Source of the DNA: DAOUET01 sp034430155
GTDB taxonomy: Bacteria > Chloroflexota > Anaerolineae > Anaerolineales > UBA4823
Reading direction: 5' to 3'
DNA: 64,000 bases
Assembly (NCBI GenBank): GCA_034430155.1
Contig: DAOUET010000185.1
Span: forward strand, 28,746-92,745
The translations under genes were made by a program, and so were the position numbers. Below the pieces are notes generated by a model. The model made no database searches and had not been told where the DNA came from. It worked only from the letters and a program-made list of their open reading frames with translations. Each line of letters opens with the position of its first letter. The first letter of the stretch is position 1. Positions 1 to 7,053 of the stretch are shown here, piece by piece.

Positions 1-106
1 CCCGGTCGTCAAGCCCCCGATCCGGAATCGCGAAGAAATCATGCATGGCTGGTATCCAGTTTAAACCAGCCTCATTTAATTGTTGGGCTGTGGAGAGGGA
101 GATCAT
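1..106 (-). CDS. Unidentified protein, N-terminal part (runs off left edge)
   Basis: A reading frame opens with ATG at 104-106 on the minus strand and stays open for 35 codons to the window edge, so only the N-terminus is visible. It reads as a soluble protein with the pattern MISLSTAQQLNEAGL, then WIPAMHDFFAIPDRGLDD. The aromatic, aspartate-rich stretch ending in P-D-R-G-L-D-D looks protein-like rather than random. I think I have seen this type of N-terminus in short uncharacterised Chloroflexota proteins, but I cannot name the family. No clear Shine-Dalgarno sequence precedes the ATG. It lies just downstream of degV on the same strand, 32 bases away, and could be its operon partner. Confidence 0.5.
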   Translation of the reverse strand, partial: MISLSTAQQLNEAGLNWIPAMHDFFAIPDRGLDDR

Positions 107-138
107 AACATTTTTTCAATAGACAGCCCTATATGGCG

Positions 139-1011
139 TTAGGTCATTGATATGGGAAAATAACAAAGTCCAGCTGTTCCTGGACCGGTGTGGACACCTA
201 ATGCTGGAGAGAGCTCGGCGATGAGCGACTCGACGCAGTCTAAACGCCTTTCGACGAGCGTTCTTATTTTTTCTGCTTCTTCGCGGGCAGCTGCATGCAC
301 ATAAGCAACCTTAATTTTGCCCATATACCCAACAGTGGCCTCAACTTTATCCACAATCATCTGGTAAGCACGTCGGCGACTACGTGCTTGCCCGATGGCA
401 ATTATGATACCGTCTTCCATGCTGATAATCGGCTTGATGTTTAGAAGTGTGCCGACAAGGTGCTTTGCTTTGCCTATGCGACCGCCCAAATACAGGTATC
501 TCAAGGTATCTGCTGTTTGGAGCATTTTTGATACGGGGATCATTGCTCTGACATGCTCCGCGATCTCGGCAAGGGATTTGCCAGCCTGAGCGTCGCGGGC
601 TGCTTCAATCACCATCCAACCATGGCACATCGAAACGTTGAGGGTATCGATAACTGCAATTCTAAGACCGGAAATGAGATCTTGAGCCATGGCTTGTGCA
701 GTAAGGGCGGCTTGATAAGCCCCACTTCCTTTTGAAGTCATGTGGATGCTGATGATCCTGCTGACCCCTTCTTTGGCTAATTCTTCATATTTCTGTAAAT
801 ATTCTCCAGGTCCAGGACTGGCTGTTTTCGGCAGTTCTTTGACGGTGGGGAGCCACTCATAGAACGCCTCTCGCTGGATAGTTACCAAATCCCTTAACAC
901 TTCCATCCCTCGATGGATGTAATATGGGACCCAATGAATTTCGAGCGCCTCTATAATCGTTTCCGGGATGCTGGCGCAGCTGTCGGTCACTATGGCTACA
1001 TTCTTTTGCAC
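139..1011 (-). CDS. DegV family fatty-acid-binding protein
   Basis: The 290-residue product has the usual length and layout of DegV/FakB proteins. These bind a free fatty acid and, in characterised systems, present it to the kinase FakA for phosphorylation and entry into phospholipid synthesis. Near the N-terminus is the family motif V-T-D-S (residues about 8-11), then the ligand-loop pattern T-A-S-P-G-P-G-E-Y (about 63-71), a G-S-G-A-Y-Q motif, and the L-G-G-R-I-G-K-A segment (about 175-182). No signal peptide or membrane segment is present, so it is cytoplasmic. The start is a GTG (1009-1011) with AAGGA about 9-10 bases upstream. No fakA-like gene is in the window, so the partner kinase is unseen. 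Confidence 0.9.
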   Translation of the reverse strand: MQKNVAIVTDSCASIPETIIEALEIHWVPYYIHRGMEVLRDLVTIQREAFYEWLPTVKELPKTASPGPGEYLQKYEELAKEGVSRIISIHMTSKGSGAYQAALTAQAMAQDLISGLRIAVIDTLNVSMCHGWMVIEAARDAQAGKSLAEIAEHVRAMIPVSKMLQTADTLRYLYLGGRIGKAKHLVGTLLNIKPIISMEDGIIIAIGQARSRRRAYQMIVDKVEATVGYMGKIKVAYVHAAAREEAEKIRTLVERRLDCVESLIAELSPALGVHTGPGTAGLCYFPISMT

Positions 1012-1214
1012 GCGATATTGTCCTTTCCAGCTATTGCATATTCTTATGGCCAGATGGCGTTAAACCTGTTCTTACTCTGAACTCAATTATATTCTCGCTT
1101 GAATAGCCTGGCGAGAATTCTAAAAAGCATTTGCTTTTTCGACATCTCGATCTTGATAATGGGTGCAAACTAAGAATTTCATCAAAAGAGGGGAATCCGG
1201 AAAAATGAATGTAT

Positions 1215-2153
1215 TCAAGAAAAAAAACTAACAATAGCGGGAGTCACCCCGGTGAGATCTGATAGAGATGAACAGAAATCCCGTCGTAAGGAAGGATCTC
1301 CAATCACCAATCCAGGGACTGGGTTGGTAGTGTGCCTGCGGGTGCTGAGATCCTCTAAATTTCCATGGTCAGATGTCAATAGGATTAGACCGTCTTGGTC
1401 ATTCCATGCTTCCAGAAGACCGAGGAACATTGTGTCGATCATTTCCAATAAGGAGCAGGCGTTTTGCATATTCTGGTAATGACCAAGGTAATCCGTTAAC
1501 CAGAATTCGAAGAAAGCGAACTCATAATCTCTCGCCAAAGCAGCGAGACGAGCCCCAGCCTGGTGGGGCGTTAGCAGGGGGGCGTTGGGAAATCCCAGGC
1601 GCTCTCTCCAACCTCGTCCGGTTATGTCGGCTGAAATGGCATTATCTGAGAAGAGATCTTCAGCGGTTTTTAGAGGGACTCCAGCGCTGGTCACCGCCAA
1701 TGGGATGGCGGAGTATAGACGACGTCCCGATTCAATAGCCTGGAAATAGGCCGGAGGATAAGCATTCAGCAATGCTACTCGACAGCCACGCTCCTCGAGA
1801 ATGCTAAATAGGTTCCCGTTTCGCAGGAAGGCAGCCACTTCGGGATTAGGTTTTGGTCCATAGTGGTAGCCGATTTCAGCAGGTATATTGATGCCAGTCA
1901 GCAAAGTGGTCTGACCCGTAGCAGACTGGGGTAAACCTTCCACACTTAGACAGGCATCAAGGGACAGCAAGGTTGCCCGGGATGATTCTATTTTTGGGCC
2001 AGCCAAATGTTGAGAAACGAGTGAATCCTTGACCAATCGATGGCTGTTTAAAAGATCCTGTAAAACAGGCATAATTCCCAGCGCAAAGGGATTGTAACTG
2101 GGATCATCTGAACCAAGCCCTACCCCATCGAGAAAAATAAAGAGGAGTTTCAT
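1215..2153 (-). CDS. Metalloenzyme of the alkaline phosphatase / phosphoglycerate mutase superfamily
   Basis: This 312-residue protein has the binuclear metal site of the alkaline phosphatase superfamily. The N-terminal F-I-F-L-D-G-V-G-L-G supplies the first metal-binding aspartate. A-T-G-Q-T-T-L near residue 88 supplies the nucleophile-type threonine. The C-terminal T-S-D-H-G-N-L-E-D-L-S, followed by a histidine, supplies the remaining ligands. It is much shorter than iPGM (about 510 residues) and lacks its inserted phosphotransferase lid, so it is the short PGM-like metalloenzyme subtype of unknown substrate rather than a glycolytic mutase. No signal peptide is seen. AAAGGT precedes the ATG at a normal distance. 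Repeat copy 1 begins about 20 bases upstream of the start, in its presumed promoter region. Confidence 0.8.
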   Translation of the reverse strand: MKLLFIFLDGVGLGSDDPSYNPFALGIMPVLQDLLNSHRLVKDSLVSQHLAGPKIESSRATLLSLDACLSVEGLPQSATGQTTLLTGINIPAEIGYHYGPKPNPEVAAFLRNGNLFSILEERGCRVALLNAYPPAYFQAIESGRRLYSAIPLAVTSAGVPLKTAEDLFSDNAISADITGRGWRERLGFPNAPLLTPHQAGARLAALARDYEFAFFEFWLTDYLGHYQNMQNACSLLEMIDTMFLGLLEAWNDQDGLILLTSDHGNLEDLSTRRHTTNPVPGLVIGDPSLRRDFCSSLSDLTGVTPAIVSFFS

Positions 2154-2170
2154 GAGATACCTTTAATAAA

Positions 2171-2262
2171 TATAGTAGTAACGCAGTTCAGGGGAAAATC
2201 GGGGGTGTTTGAGCAACGCCCGCTCAAACACCCCCATCCTCCCACCAACTGCGTAAGTCCTA
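2171..2262. repeat. Palindromic interspersed repeat, copy 1
   Basis: This is an approximately 90-base near-palindrome. The outer arms read TACGCAGTT-like / AACTGCGTA. After an asymmetric unpaired segment comes a perfect 14-bp inner stem GGGGGTGTTTGAGC / GCTCAAACACCCCC closing on a loop AACGCCC. It matches copies at 3441-3528 (opposite orientation) and 22907-23002 (same orientation). The stem carries an A-T pair (2212 with 2224) where the other copies carry G-C, so pairing is conserved through compensatory change. No ORF lies inside it. It sits between the start regions of the metalloenzyme gene and the end of the methyltransferase gene. Confidence 0.85.
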
Positions 2263-2341
2263 AAATAATCAGGAAGAGACCTTATTCCTGTAAATTGGGT
2301 GAAAACGATCTCGCTCATAGGAATAATCAATTGCCAGCTTT

Positions 2342-2908
2342 TCAGGAACGTTCATACACAAACCAGGCGGAAGGACGCAGGCCACGTTCGGAACCGTCCT
2401 GACGTTTAATAAACTTTAAAGAAGCCGATAATAAATCCAGATCTGTTTCGACCAATCCGGGACCCGATTCGGCTGGTGGTTTGAAAAAACCATACATCAG
2501 GTAAGTGCCATCCGGAGCCAACAGGTGGGTCAAGTCTCGAGCGTAATTATCTTTGTCCCTGGGAGAAAGGCTATGAAAGCAGCCCATGTCTAGCACCAGC
2601 TCGAATGGACCCGCCAGATCACTAAGAGTGGTGATATCTTCTACCCGTAAATCCACATTAACGCCAGCATTCCTGGCTTTATTACGGGCGATGCGAATAG
2701 CATGTGAAGCAAAGTCGATTCCAGTAGTCTGCCAGCCATGTTTACTTAAGGTAATGGCGTTGGTTCCAGTCCCACAGCCGATATCCAATGCACGACCGGG
2801 CGAATGGGATTTTATAAAATCCATAAGCTCAGGAGGTGAAATGCCAGTATCCCAAGGGGGTTTGCGATAGTACCATAGATTGAAGAATAAACGCTTTAAT
2901 AAACTCAT
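2342..2908 (-). CDS. Class I SAM-dependent methyltransferase (TPMT/TehB-like)
   Basis: The 188-residue product is a single Rossmann-type methyltransferase domain. Motif I, L-D-I-G-C-G-T-G-T-N, is at residues about 41-50. It is followed by the acidic strand-2 end G-I-D-F-A, then V-E-D-I, and a strand-4 segment V-L-D-M-G-C-F-H-S-L. The N-terminal W-Y-Y-R-K-P-P-W-D-T-G leads into the helix before motif I. This N-terminus and the C-F-H motif resemble thiopurine/tellurite-type small-molecule methyltransferases (TPMT, TehB). The substrate cannot be read from sequence. Its ATG overlaps the stop codon of the upstream thioredoxin-like gene (ATGA), so the two are almost surely translationally coupled. 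Coupling to a redox protein suggests thiol, chalcogen or electrophile chemistry, but this is inference. Confidence 0.85.
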   Translation of the reverse strand: MSLLKRLFFNLWYYRKPPWDTGISPPELMDFIKSHSPGRALDIGCGTGTNAITLSKHGWQTTGIDFASHAIRIARNKARNAGVNVDLRVEDITTLSDLAGPFELVLDMGCFHSLSPRDKDNYARDLTHLLAPDGTYLMYGFFKPPAESGPGLVETDLDLLSASLKFIKRQDGSERGLRPSAWFVYERS

Positions 2909-3384
2909 GGGTGCAAGGATGCACGCAATTTATTAAGATCCAGACCGCCTATCTGGCGCCACTCTTCAACGCCTTGGGCGTTAAAATAAATGAATGTGGG
3001 AGTATATTGGAATTTATAAGGCTCACGTAAGGCGCGCCCCAGTTCACTTTGGATATTTATACGGATAACGTGCAATTTCCCTTCAAATTCATTTTCGATG
3101 CCATCAACGATGGGTTTCATGGCCGTACAAGCCATTCAATAGGGAGACTGGAATTCTAAAAGCACGGGTGTGCCAGAGCCGATCTGCGATTGAACCGCCG
3201 TGAGGCTGGCGAGATCGCTTGACCTGGGTCGAACGAAAAACCAGGTAACTATTAAAACGACTGACAGGAGAGCTACACCGAGGTAAGCATACCATTTTGC
3301 CCCAATTCGGGCTAATGAGATGATAGCCAGGATTAACATTCCCAGGCTAGCAATAGTGAGGGAATATTGGTTGAAGTATTGCAT
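2905..3384 (-). CDS. Membrane-anchored thioredoxin-like protein, candidate selenoprotein (UxxC, in-frame TGA)
   Basis: Read through the in-frame TGA at 3136-3138, the gene encodes 159 residues. Two hydrophobic segments (about 7-26 and 33-52) anchor a thioredoxin fold. The active-site strand V-L-L-E-F-Q-S-P-Y is followed by TGA, then M-A-C-T-A-M-K-P, which places the TGA (residue 83) exactly at the first cysteine of a C-x-x-C motif (C86 is the second). The cis-proline motif Y-T-P-T (P129) and the final strand are intact, and there is no frameshift. A hairpin at 3101-3113 with G opening its loop, 27 bases after the TGA, fits the bacterial SECIS pattern. The simplest reading is selenocysteine; the alternative is a nonsense mutation from TGC or TGT. 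It overlaps the methyltransferase gene by ATGA. An extracytoplasmic or membrane-surface disulfide/thiol redox role is inferred. Confidence 0.75.
3101..3138 (-). promoter_or_regulatory. Candidate bacterial SECIS element downstream of the in-frame UGA
   Basis: On the minus strand the UGA (3138-3136) is followed, after 22 bases, by a 5-bp stem CCAUC/GAUGG (3113-3109 with 3105-3101) closing on the loop GUU, whose first base is G. The known bacterial SECIS consensus asks for a hairpin with G in the first two loop positions, starting roughly 16-37 bases after UGA. Here the loop starts after 27 bases. A second hairpin AUGGC/GCCAU abuts the UGA directly. The stem is short, so the fit is suggestive rather than decisive. 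Confidence 0.5.
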
Positions 3385-3440
3385 ATGTCTGATTCTACTC
3401 CATGACTGGATTAACCTTCCCGGCTATGATCTTAACCTAT

Positions 3441-3528
3441 TAGGACATACGCAGTTAGTGGGAGGATGGGGTGTTTGGGCAACGCCCGCCCAAACACCCC
3501 GATTTTCCCCTGAACTGCGTAATTACTA
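3441..3528. repeat. Palindromic interspersed repeat, copy 2 (inverted relative to copy 1)
   Basis: Reverse-complemented, this segment aligns with copy 1 along its length: TTACGCAGTTCAGGGG, then the GGGG-TGTTTGGGC stem, and a right end of CTGCGTATGTCCTA. The inner stem is 13 bp (GGGGTGTTTGGGC / GCCCAAACACCCC) with the loop AACGCCC. Together with copy 1 it brackets the thioredoxin-like and methyltransferase pair. It lies between the divergent starts of that pair and the EF-G-like gene. Confidence 0.85.
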
Positions 3529-3701
3529 CGTATTTTAACGCGAAAGCGGGTTTAGAGCCGACTAGCCAGGAATTCCATTCTCTTGAGAGTCATAGTTGTA
3601 CTCCAGACTGATATTATTTTGATAAATCAATGGGATATTATCGAACTTATCTTCCAAACTTTGAAACCAAAGAAACCAAAGCATAAAAAATGAAACTCGC
3701 T

Positions 3702-3730
3702 TTGACAAGGATGACGACTTCCCTTACAAT
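3702..3730 (+). promoter_or_regulatory. Sigma-70-type promoter of the EF-G-like gene
   Basis: TTGACA (3702-3707) is separated by 17 bases from TACAAT (3725-3730). Transcription would begin near 3737, giving a leader of about 34 bases before the ATG at 3771. This argues against the longer reading frame that opens at 3690. Confidence 0.75.
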
Positions 3731-3770
3731 TTATGCGTTTGATTTTTCATCTGAGGAGATATTCAATCCA

Positions 3771-5843
3771 ATGAAGGAATATACGACCGAATTTATTAGA
3801 AATATCGCCCTGGTTTCTCACAGCGGCGCGGGCAAAACCATGTTGACGGAGGCCTTTTTACATTTCACGGGAACGACGACTCGATTGGGTAAAATCGAAG
3901 ATGGCACTACCGTTGCAGACTTTGAGGATGAGGAAGTTCGCAGGGGTCTATCCCTTTCTACCGCAATTATTCCGATCGAATATATGGATCATAAATTAAA
4001 TCTTCTGGATACCCCTGGTTATACCGATTTTATCGGCGAGGTTATATCAGCTTTGAGCGTATCCGATGGGGCTGTGGTTGTGGTTGACGCAGTGGCAGGA
4101 GCTGAAGTTGGCACTGAAATCACCTGGTCATACTGCGACCGGTTCAATCTTCCCCGCTTTGTGGTGATTAATAAAATGGACCGAGATAATGCCAACTACC
4201 GTAAGGCTTTGGATTCCGTTCAGCAGTTGTCTGAGGCGCGTTTAATTCCAGTACAACTTCCCTGGGGCGGGAAACAGAATTTCAAAGGGGTGCTCGATTT
4301 GTTAACCATGAAGGCTTACGAAGGCCAGGGAAATGCTGTTATAGATATCCCCGCTGAATATAGCGATGAGGTCGAAGCGGCGCGCCTGGAACTGATCGAA
4401 GTAGCTGCCGAGGGGGAGGATGAGCTCCTGATGAAATATCTGGATGGCGAGGAGCTCAACTCGCAAGAGGTTCTGCAAGGTTTAGTGAGCGTGATCCACA
4501 GTGGCGCTTACATCCCGGTGTTCGTTGCAGCAGGAAGTTCAGAAATCGGTATAGCGCCACTATTGGAGGCTCTGATAAACCTGATGCCCTCGCCAGCTGA
4601 GGTGCCACCCAGCGTGGCGAAAGGAAAAGATGGCGAAGAGAATCTGACCACCTCCGATGTTGGACCGCTGGCAGCATATATTTGGAAAACAACAGCTGAT
4701 CCTTTTGTTGGCAAGATTACGTACTTCCGGGTTTATTCGGGAATGCTCAGCGCAGATTCGCGGATTTGGAATCAGAGGAAAGGAATTGAGGAGCGTCTTG
4801 GTAATCTCAACATTCTTCGTGGCAAGGAGCAGATCGCCGTTAAAATCGTGCACTCCGGAGACATCGCTACTGTTCCCAAATTAGGAGCAACCTCCACGGG
4901 TGATACCCTGTGCGACAAAGGGTATCCGCTCGAACTGTCCCTTCCAGAGTATCCCCATGCCCTCTTCAGGGTTGCGGTAACTCCGAAGAGCCAATCAGAT
5001 TCGGCTAAGATCAGTCCGACCCTTACTCGTCTGTGCGAGGAGGACATGACTCTCTCATGGACTCAAGAACCCAGCACGAACCAGACTATCTTACAAGGCA
5101 TGGGGGATCAGCATATCGACGTTGCTATTCGCAAGGCAGAAACCAAGTTCCAAACCGGCCTTAATATGGAAGAGCCTCGCGTACCTTATCGTGAGACCAT
5201 TACCAAGACTGGTTATTCACAATATCGCCATAAGAAGCAAACCGGAGGTGCTGGCCAATTCGCTGAAGTCTATATGCGGGTGGACCCTTTGAAAGAGTCA
5301 GACTTTGAATTTAAGAACGAGGTTTTTGGTGGAGCAATATCTAACAACTTCATGCCTGCCATCGAGAAAGGCGTCCGGAATGTGATGAAAAGCGGTGTAG
5401 TGGCTGGCTATCCAGTGGAAAACGTTAAGGTCGCCGTTACGGATGGTAAAGAACACCCGGTAGACTCGAAACCGGTGGCCTTTGAAATCGCCGGCCGCGA
5501 AGCCTTTAAACTGGCAGTGAAAGATGCGGCACCGGTCTTGCTCGAACCCATCATGAATATAGCGATCACCGTTCCGGAGAGCAATATGGGAGATGTCTTA
5601 GGAGATTTGAACACCCGGAGGGCTCGGGTGCAGGGGATGGACACCCCAAAAGGTCGTTCGGTAATCACAGCTCAAGTGCCTTTAGCAGAAATGCAGCGCT
5701 ATACAACAGATTTACGTTCGATCACCGGTGGGCGAGGTGTATTTACGATGGAGTTTTCCCATTATGAAATCGTACCTGCCCATCTTGCCCAGGATGTAAT
5801 TGAGATACATCAAAAGGAACTTGCTGCGGCAAGAGAAGACTAG
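3771..5843 (+). CDS. EF-G-like translational GTPase (EF-G-2 type)
   Basis: The 690-residue product has the five-domain layout and length of elongation factor G. The P-loop is S-H-S-G-A-G-K-T (16-23), G3 is D-T-P-G-Y-T-D-F (80-87) and G4 is N-K-M-D. Domain IV carries G-G-A-G-Q-F-A-E-V and the C-terminal domain V ends in R-G-V-F-T-M-E-F. The P-loop and the tyrosine at the D-x-P-G-H histidine position mark it as the EF-G paralogue family (as in Thermus EF-G-2), not the housekeeping fusA product. Its cellular role is not settled. The ATG at 3771 is chosen because a promoter covers the upstream extension and AGGAG lies at 3754-3758. A strong terminator follows the gene, so it is probably monocistronic. 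Confidence 0.88.
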   Translation: MKEYTTEFIRNIALVSHSGAGKTMLTEAFLHFTGTTTRLGKIEDGTTVADFEDEEVRRGLSLSTAIIPIEYMDHKLNLLDTPGYTDFIGEVISALSVSDGAVVVVDAVAGAEVGTEITWSYCDRFNLPRFVVINKMDRDNANYRKALDSVQQLSEARLIPVQLPWGGKQNFKGVLDLLTMKAYEGQGNAVIDIPAEYSDEVEAARLELIEVAAEGEDELLMKYLDGEELNSQEVLQGLVSVIHSGAYIPVFVAAGSSEIGIAPLLEALINLMPSPAEVPPSVAKGKDGEENLTTSDVGPLAAYIWKTTADPFVGKITYFRVYSGMLSADSRIWNQRKGIEERLGNLNILRGKEQIAVKIVHSGDIATVPKLGATSTGDTLCDKGYPLELSLPEYPHALFRVAVTPKSQSDSAKISPTLTRLCEEDMTLSWTQEPSTNQTILQGMGDQHIDVAIRKAETKFQTGLNMEEPRVPYRETITKTGYSQYRHKKQTGGAGQFAEVYMRVDPLKESDFEFKNEVFGGAISNNFMPAIEKGVRNVMKSGVVAGYPVENVKVAVTDGKEHPVDSKPVAFEIAGREAFKLAVKDAAPVLLEPIMNIAITVPESNMGDVLGDLNTRRARVQGMDTPKGRSVITAQVPLAEMQRYTTDLRSITGGRGVFTMEFSHYEIVPAHLAQDVIEIHQKELAAARED

Positions 5844-5901
5844 ATTCTACTCTCAAGGCCTCTGAGCCTAATTATAAAGAAAGCCAGGTAAGAAAGCAGC
5901 T

Positions 5902-5950
5902 GAACACACCCAGGTGGAACTCTACCACCCCACCTGGGTGTTCTCATTTT
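5902..5950 (+). terminator. Intrinsic terminator after the EF-G-like gene
   Basis: The arms GAACACaCCCAGGTGG (5902-5917) and CCACCTGGGTGTTC (about 5929-5942) form a long hairpin with one bulged base and are followed by a T-rich run. It is 60 bases past the EF-G-like stop and also faces the convergent PAP2 gene. Confidence 0.75.
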
Positions 5951-6060
5951 TGAAGGTTTATTCTAGACAGAAAACTGGAAATCAATATTTGCCTTTCCAT
6001 GGATGCTATGGATGGAGAGGCAGAGGCGCGTATCAAGGATTAGGTTCAATTGGGGAATCT

Positions 6061-7053
6061 TCAATCGGATGGTTTGGCCAATTTCAACCTTATGAAGAGC
6101 ATGGGAGCCCCCGCTGATGCCCATACTCCAACGAGAAAATAGCGCAGGTATCGTAAAGTGTAAGCCAGTGGGAAATCTCCCTGCGGGAACACGACCCCCA
6201 GACCATACCAGAGGATAAACACCCCCACTATCCCGATCGGATATCTGATGAGGCGAGTTTTCAAAGTGCCCCCGGCGTTGTATCCGATCCGGTCAAAAAG
6301 CCAAATGGCACCCGCTGAAAGACCGAAAAAAGCTCCGGAGGCTGTCATCAAATAAGAAAGACTGAGTGGGTGAATCTGGGTAGCTACGGGAGTCGCGGAA
6401 GCGGCGTTATCTACCCATGCAACCGGGATTTGGAAATCGCCAAGGCTGATCTTTACGATTACCCCCAGCATGATAAAGGATAAAGAAGCGGCAAAGCTGA
6501 CCAGCAGACGGGTGGTGAGCTTTCGATCTGCCAACCAGGCGATCACGAGTGATTCAAAGCGTAGGAATAGCCAAAGTAAGAGAAATCCAGAAACCCAGCC
6601 AACTACCACATCTACAAGAAAATGCATACCTAACACCATTCGCGAAGAACCAACCAGGATGATCAAAAGAGTGAGGGCAACCCAAACCCATACACGCCTG
6701 GATGAATACACTAACAATCCCAATACAGAAGCCGCGTTCATAGCATGACCTGAGGGTATTCCAAACGTATCCTCGGAAACATAAGCGTGAACTTTCGGGC
6801 TGTACCAAAAGGGCCGGGGGGTATGAAATACCATCTTTAGCGTAGGGATCAACCCATTGCTGAGCATTAATATCACTCCCAACCTGATTCCCAGATTTGA
6901 ATCAACGCACCAATAAAAGGCGGGCATTAACAGGATAAATAATTCCTCACTACCTAACAGCGTGACAATCTTCATTGAAGAAATCAACCAATCACCCAGG
7001 CTTTGTAGATAAAGCACTAAATTGAGTCCGCTGTCGAAAGTAAAGGGTATCAT
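6061..7053 (-). CDS. PAP2-family membrane phosphatase
   Basis: This 330-residue, multi-spanning protein has the three phosphatase signatures of the PAP2 (type 2 phosphatidic acid phosphatase) superfamily. They are K-x6-R-P (K-M-V-F-H-T-P-R-P, near residue 73), I-P-S-G-H-A-M-N (near 99-106) and S-S-R-M-V-L-G-M-H-F-L-V-D-V (near 135-148). The histidines of the last two are the catalytic acid and nucleophile in this family. The fold continues with further membrane segments beyond the usual six, giving a longer C-terminus than BacA-independent undecaprenyl pyrophosphatases. Substrates could be phosphatidic acid, undecaprenyl-PP or another lipid phosphate. Its ATG overlaps the stop of the MFS gene by 4 bases, so the two are coupled. 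Confidence 0.88.
   Translation of the reverse strand: MIPFTFDSGLNLVLYLQSLGDWLISSMKIVTLLGSEELFILLMPAFYWCVDSNLGIRLGVILMLSNGLIPTLKMVFHTPRPFWYSPKVHAYVSEDTFGIPSGHAMNAASVLGLLVYSSRRVWVWVALTLLIILVGSSRMVLGMHFLVDVVVGWVSGFLLLWLFLRFESLVIAWLADRKLTTRLLVSFAASLSFIMLGVIVKISLGDFQIPVAWVDNAASATPVATQIHPLSLSYLMTASGAFFGLSAGAIWLFDRIGYNAGGTLKTRLIRYPIGIVGVFILWYGLGVVFPQGDFPLAYTLRYLRYFLVGVWASAGAPMLFIRLKLAKPSD

Noticed and set aside
1031..1234. 67-codon minus-strand frame between degV and the metalloenzyme
   Set aside because: Overlaps the metalloenzyme end, has no ribosome site and no recognisable protein pattern.
2905..3384. General reassignment of TGA to an amino acid in this genome
   Set aside because: Many genes here, including nuoH, the methyltransferase partner and ATGA-coupled pairs, use TGA as an ordinary stop with coupled restarts.
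5914..6117. 67-codon plus-strand frame after the EF-G-like gene
   Set aside because: It begins inside the terminator hairpin and overlaps the end of the PAP2 gene on the other strand.
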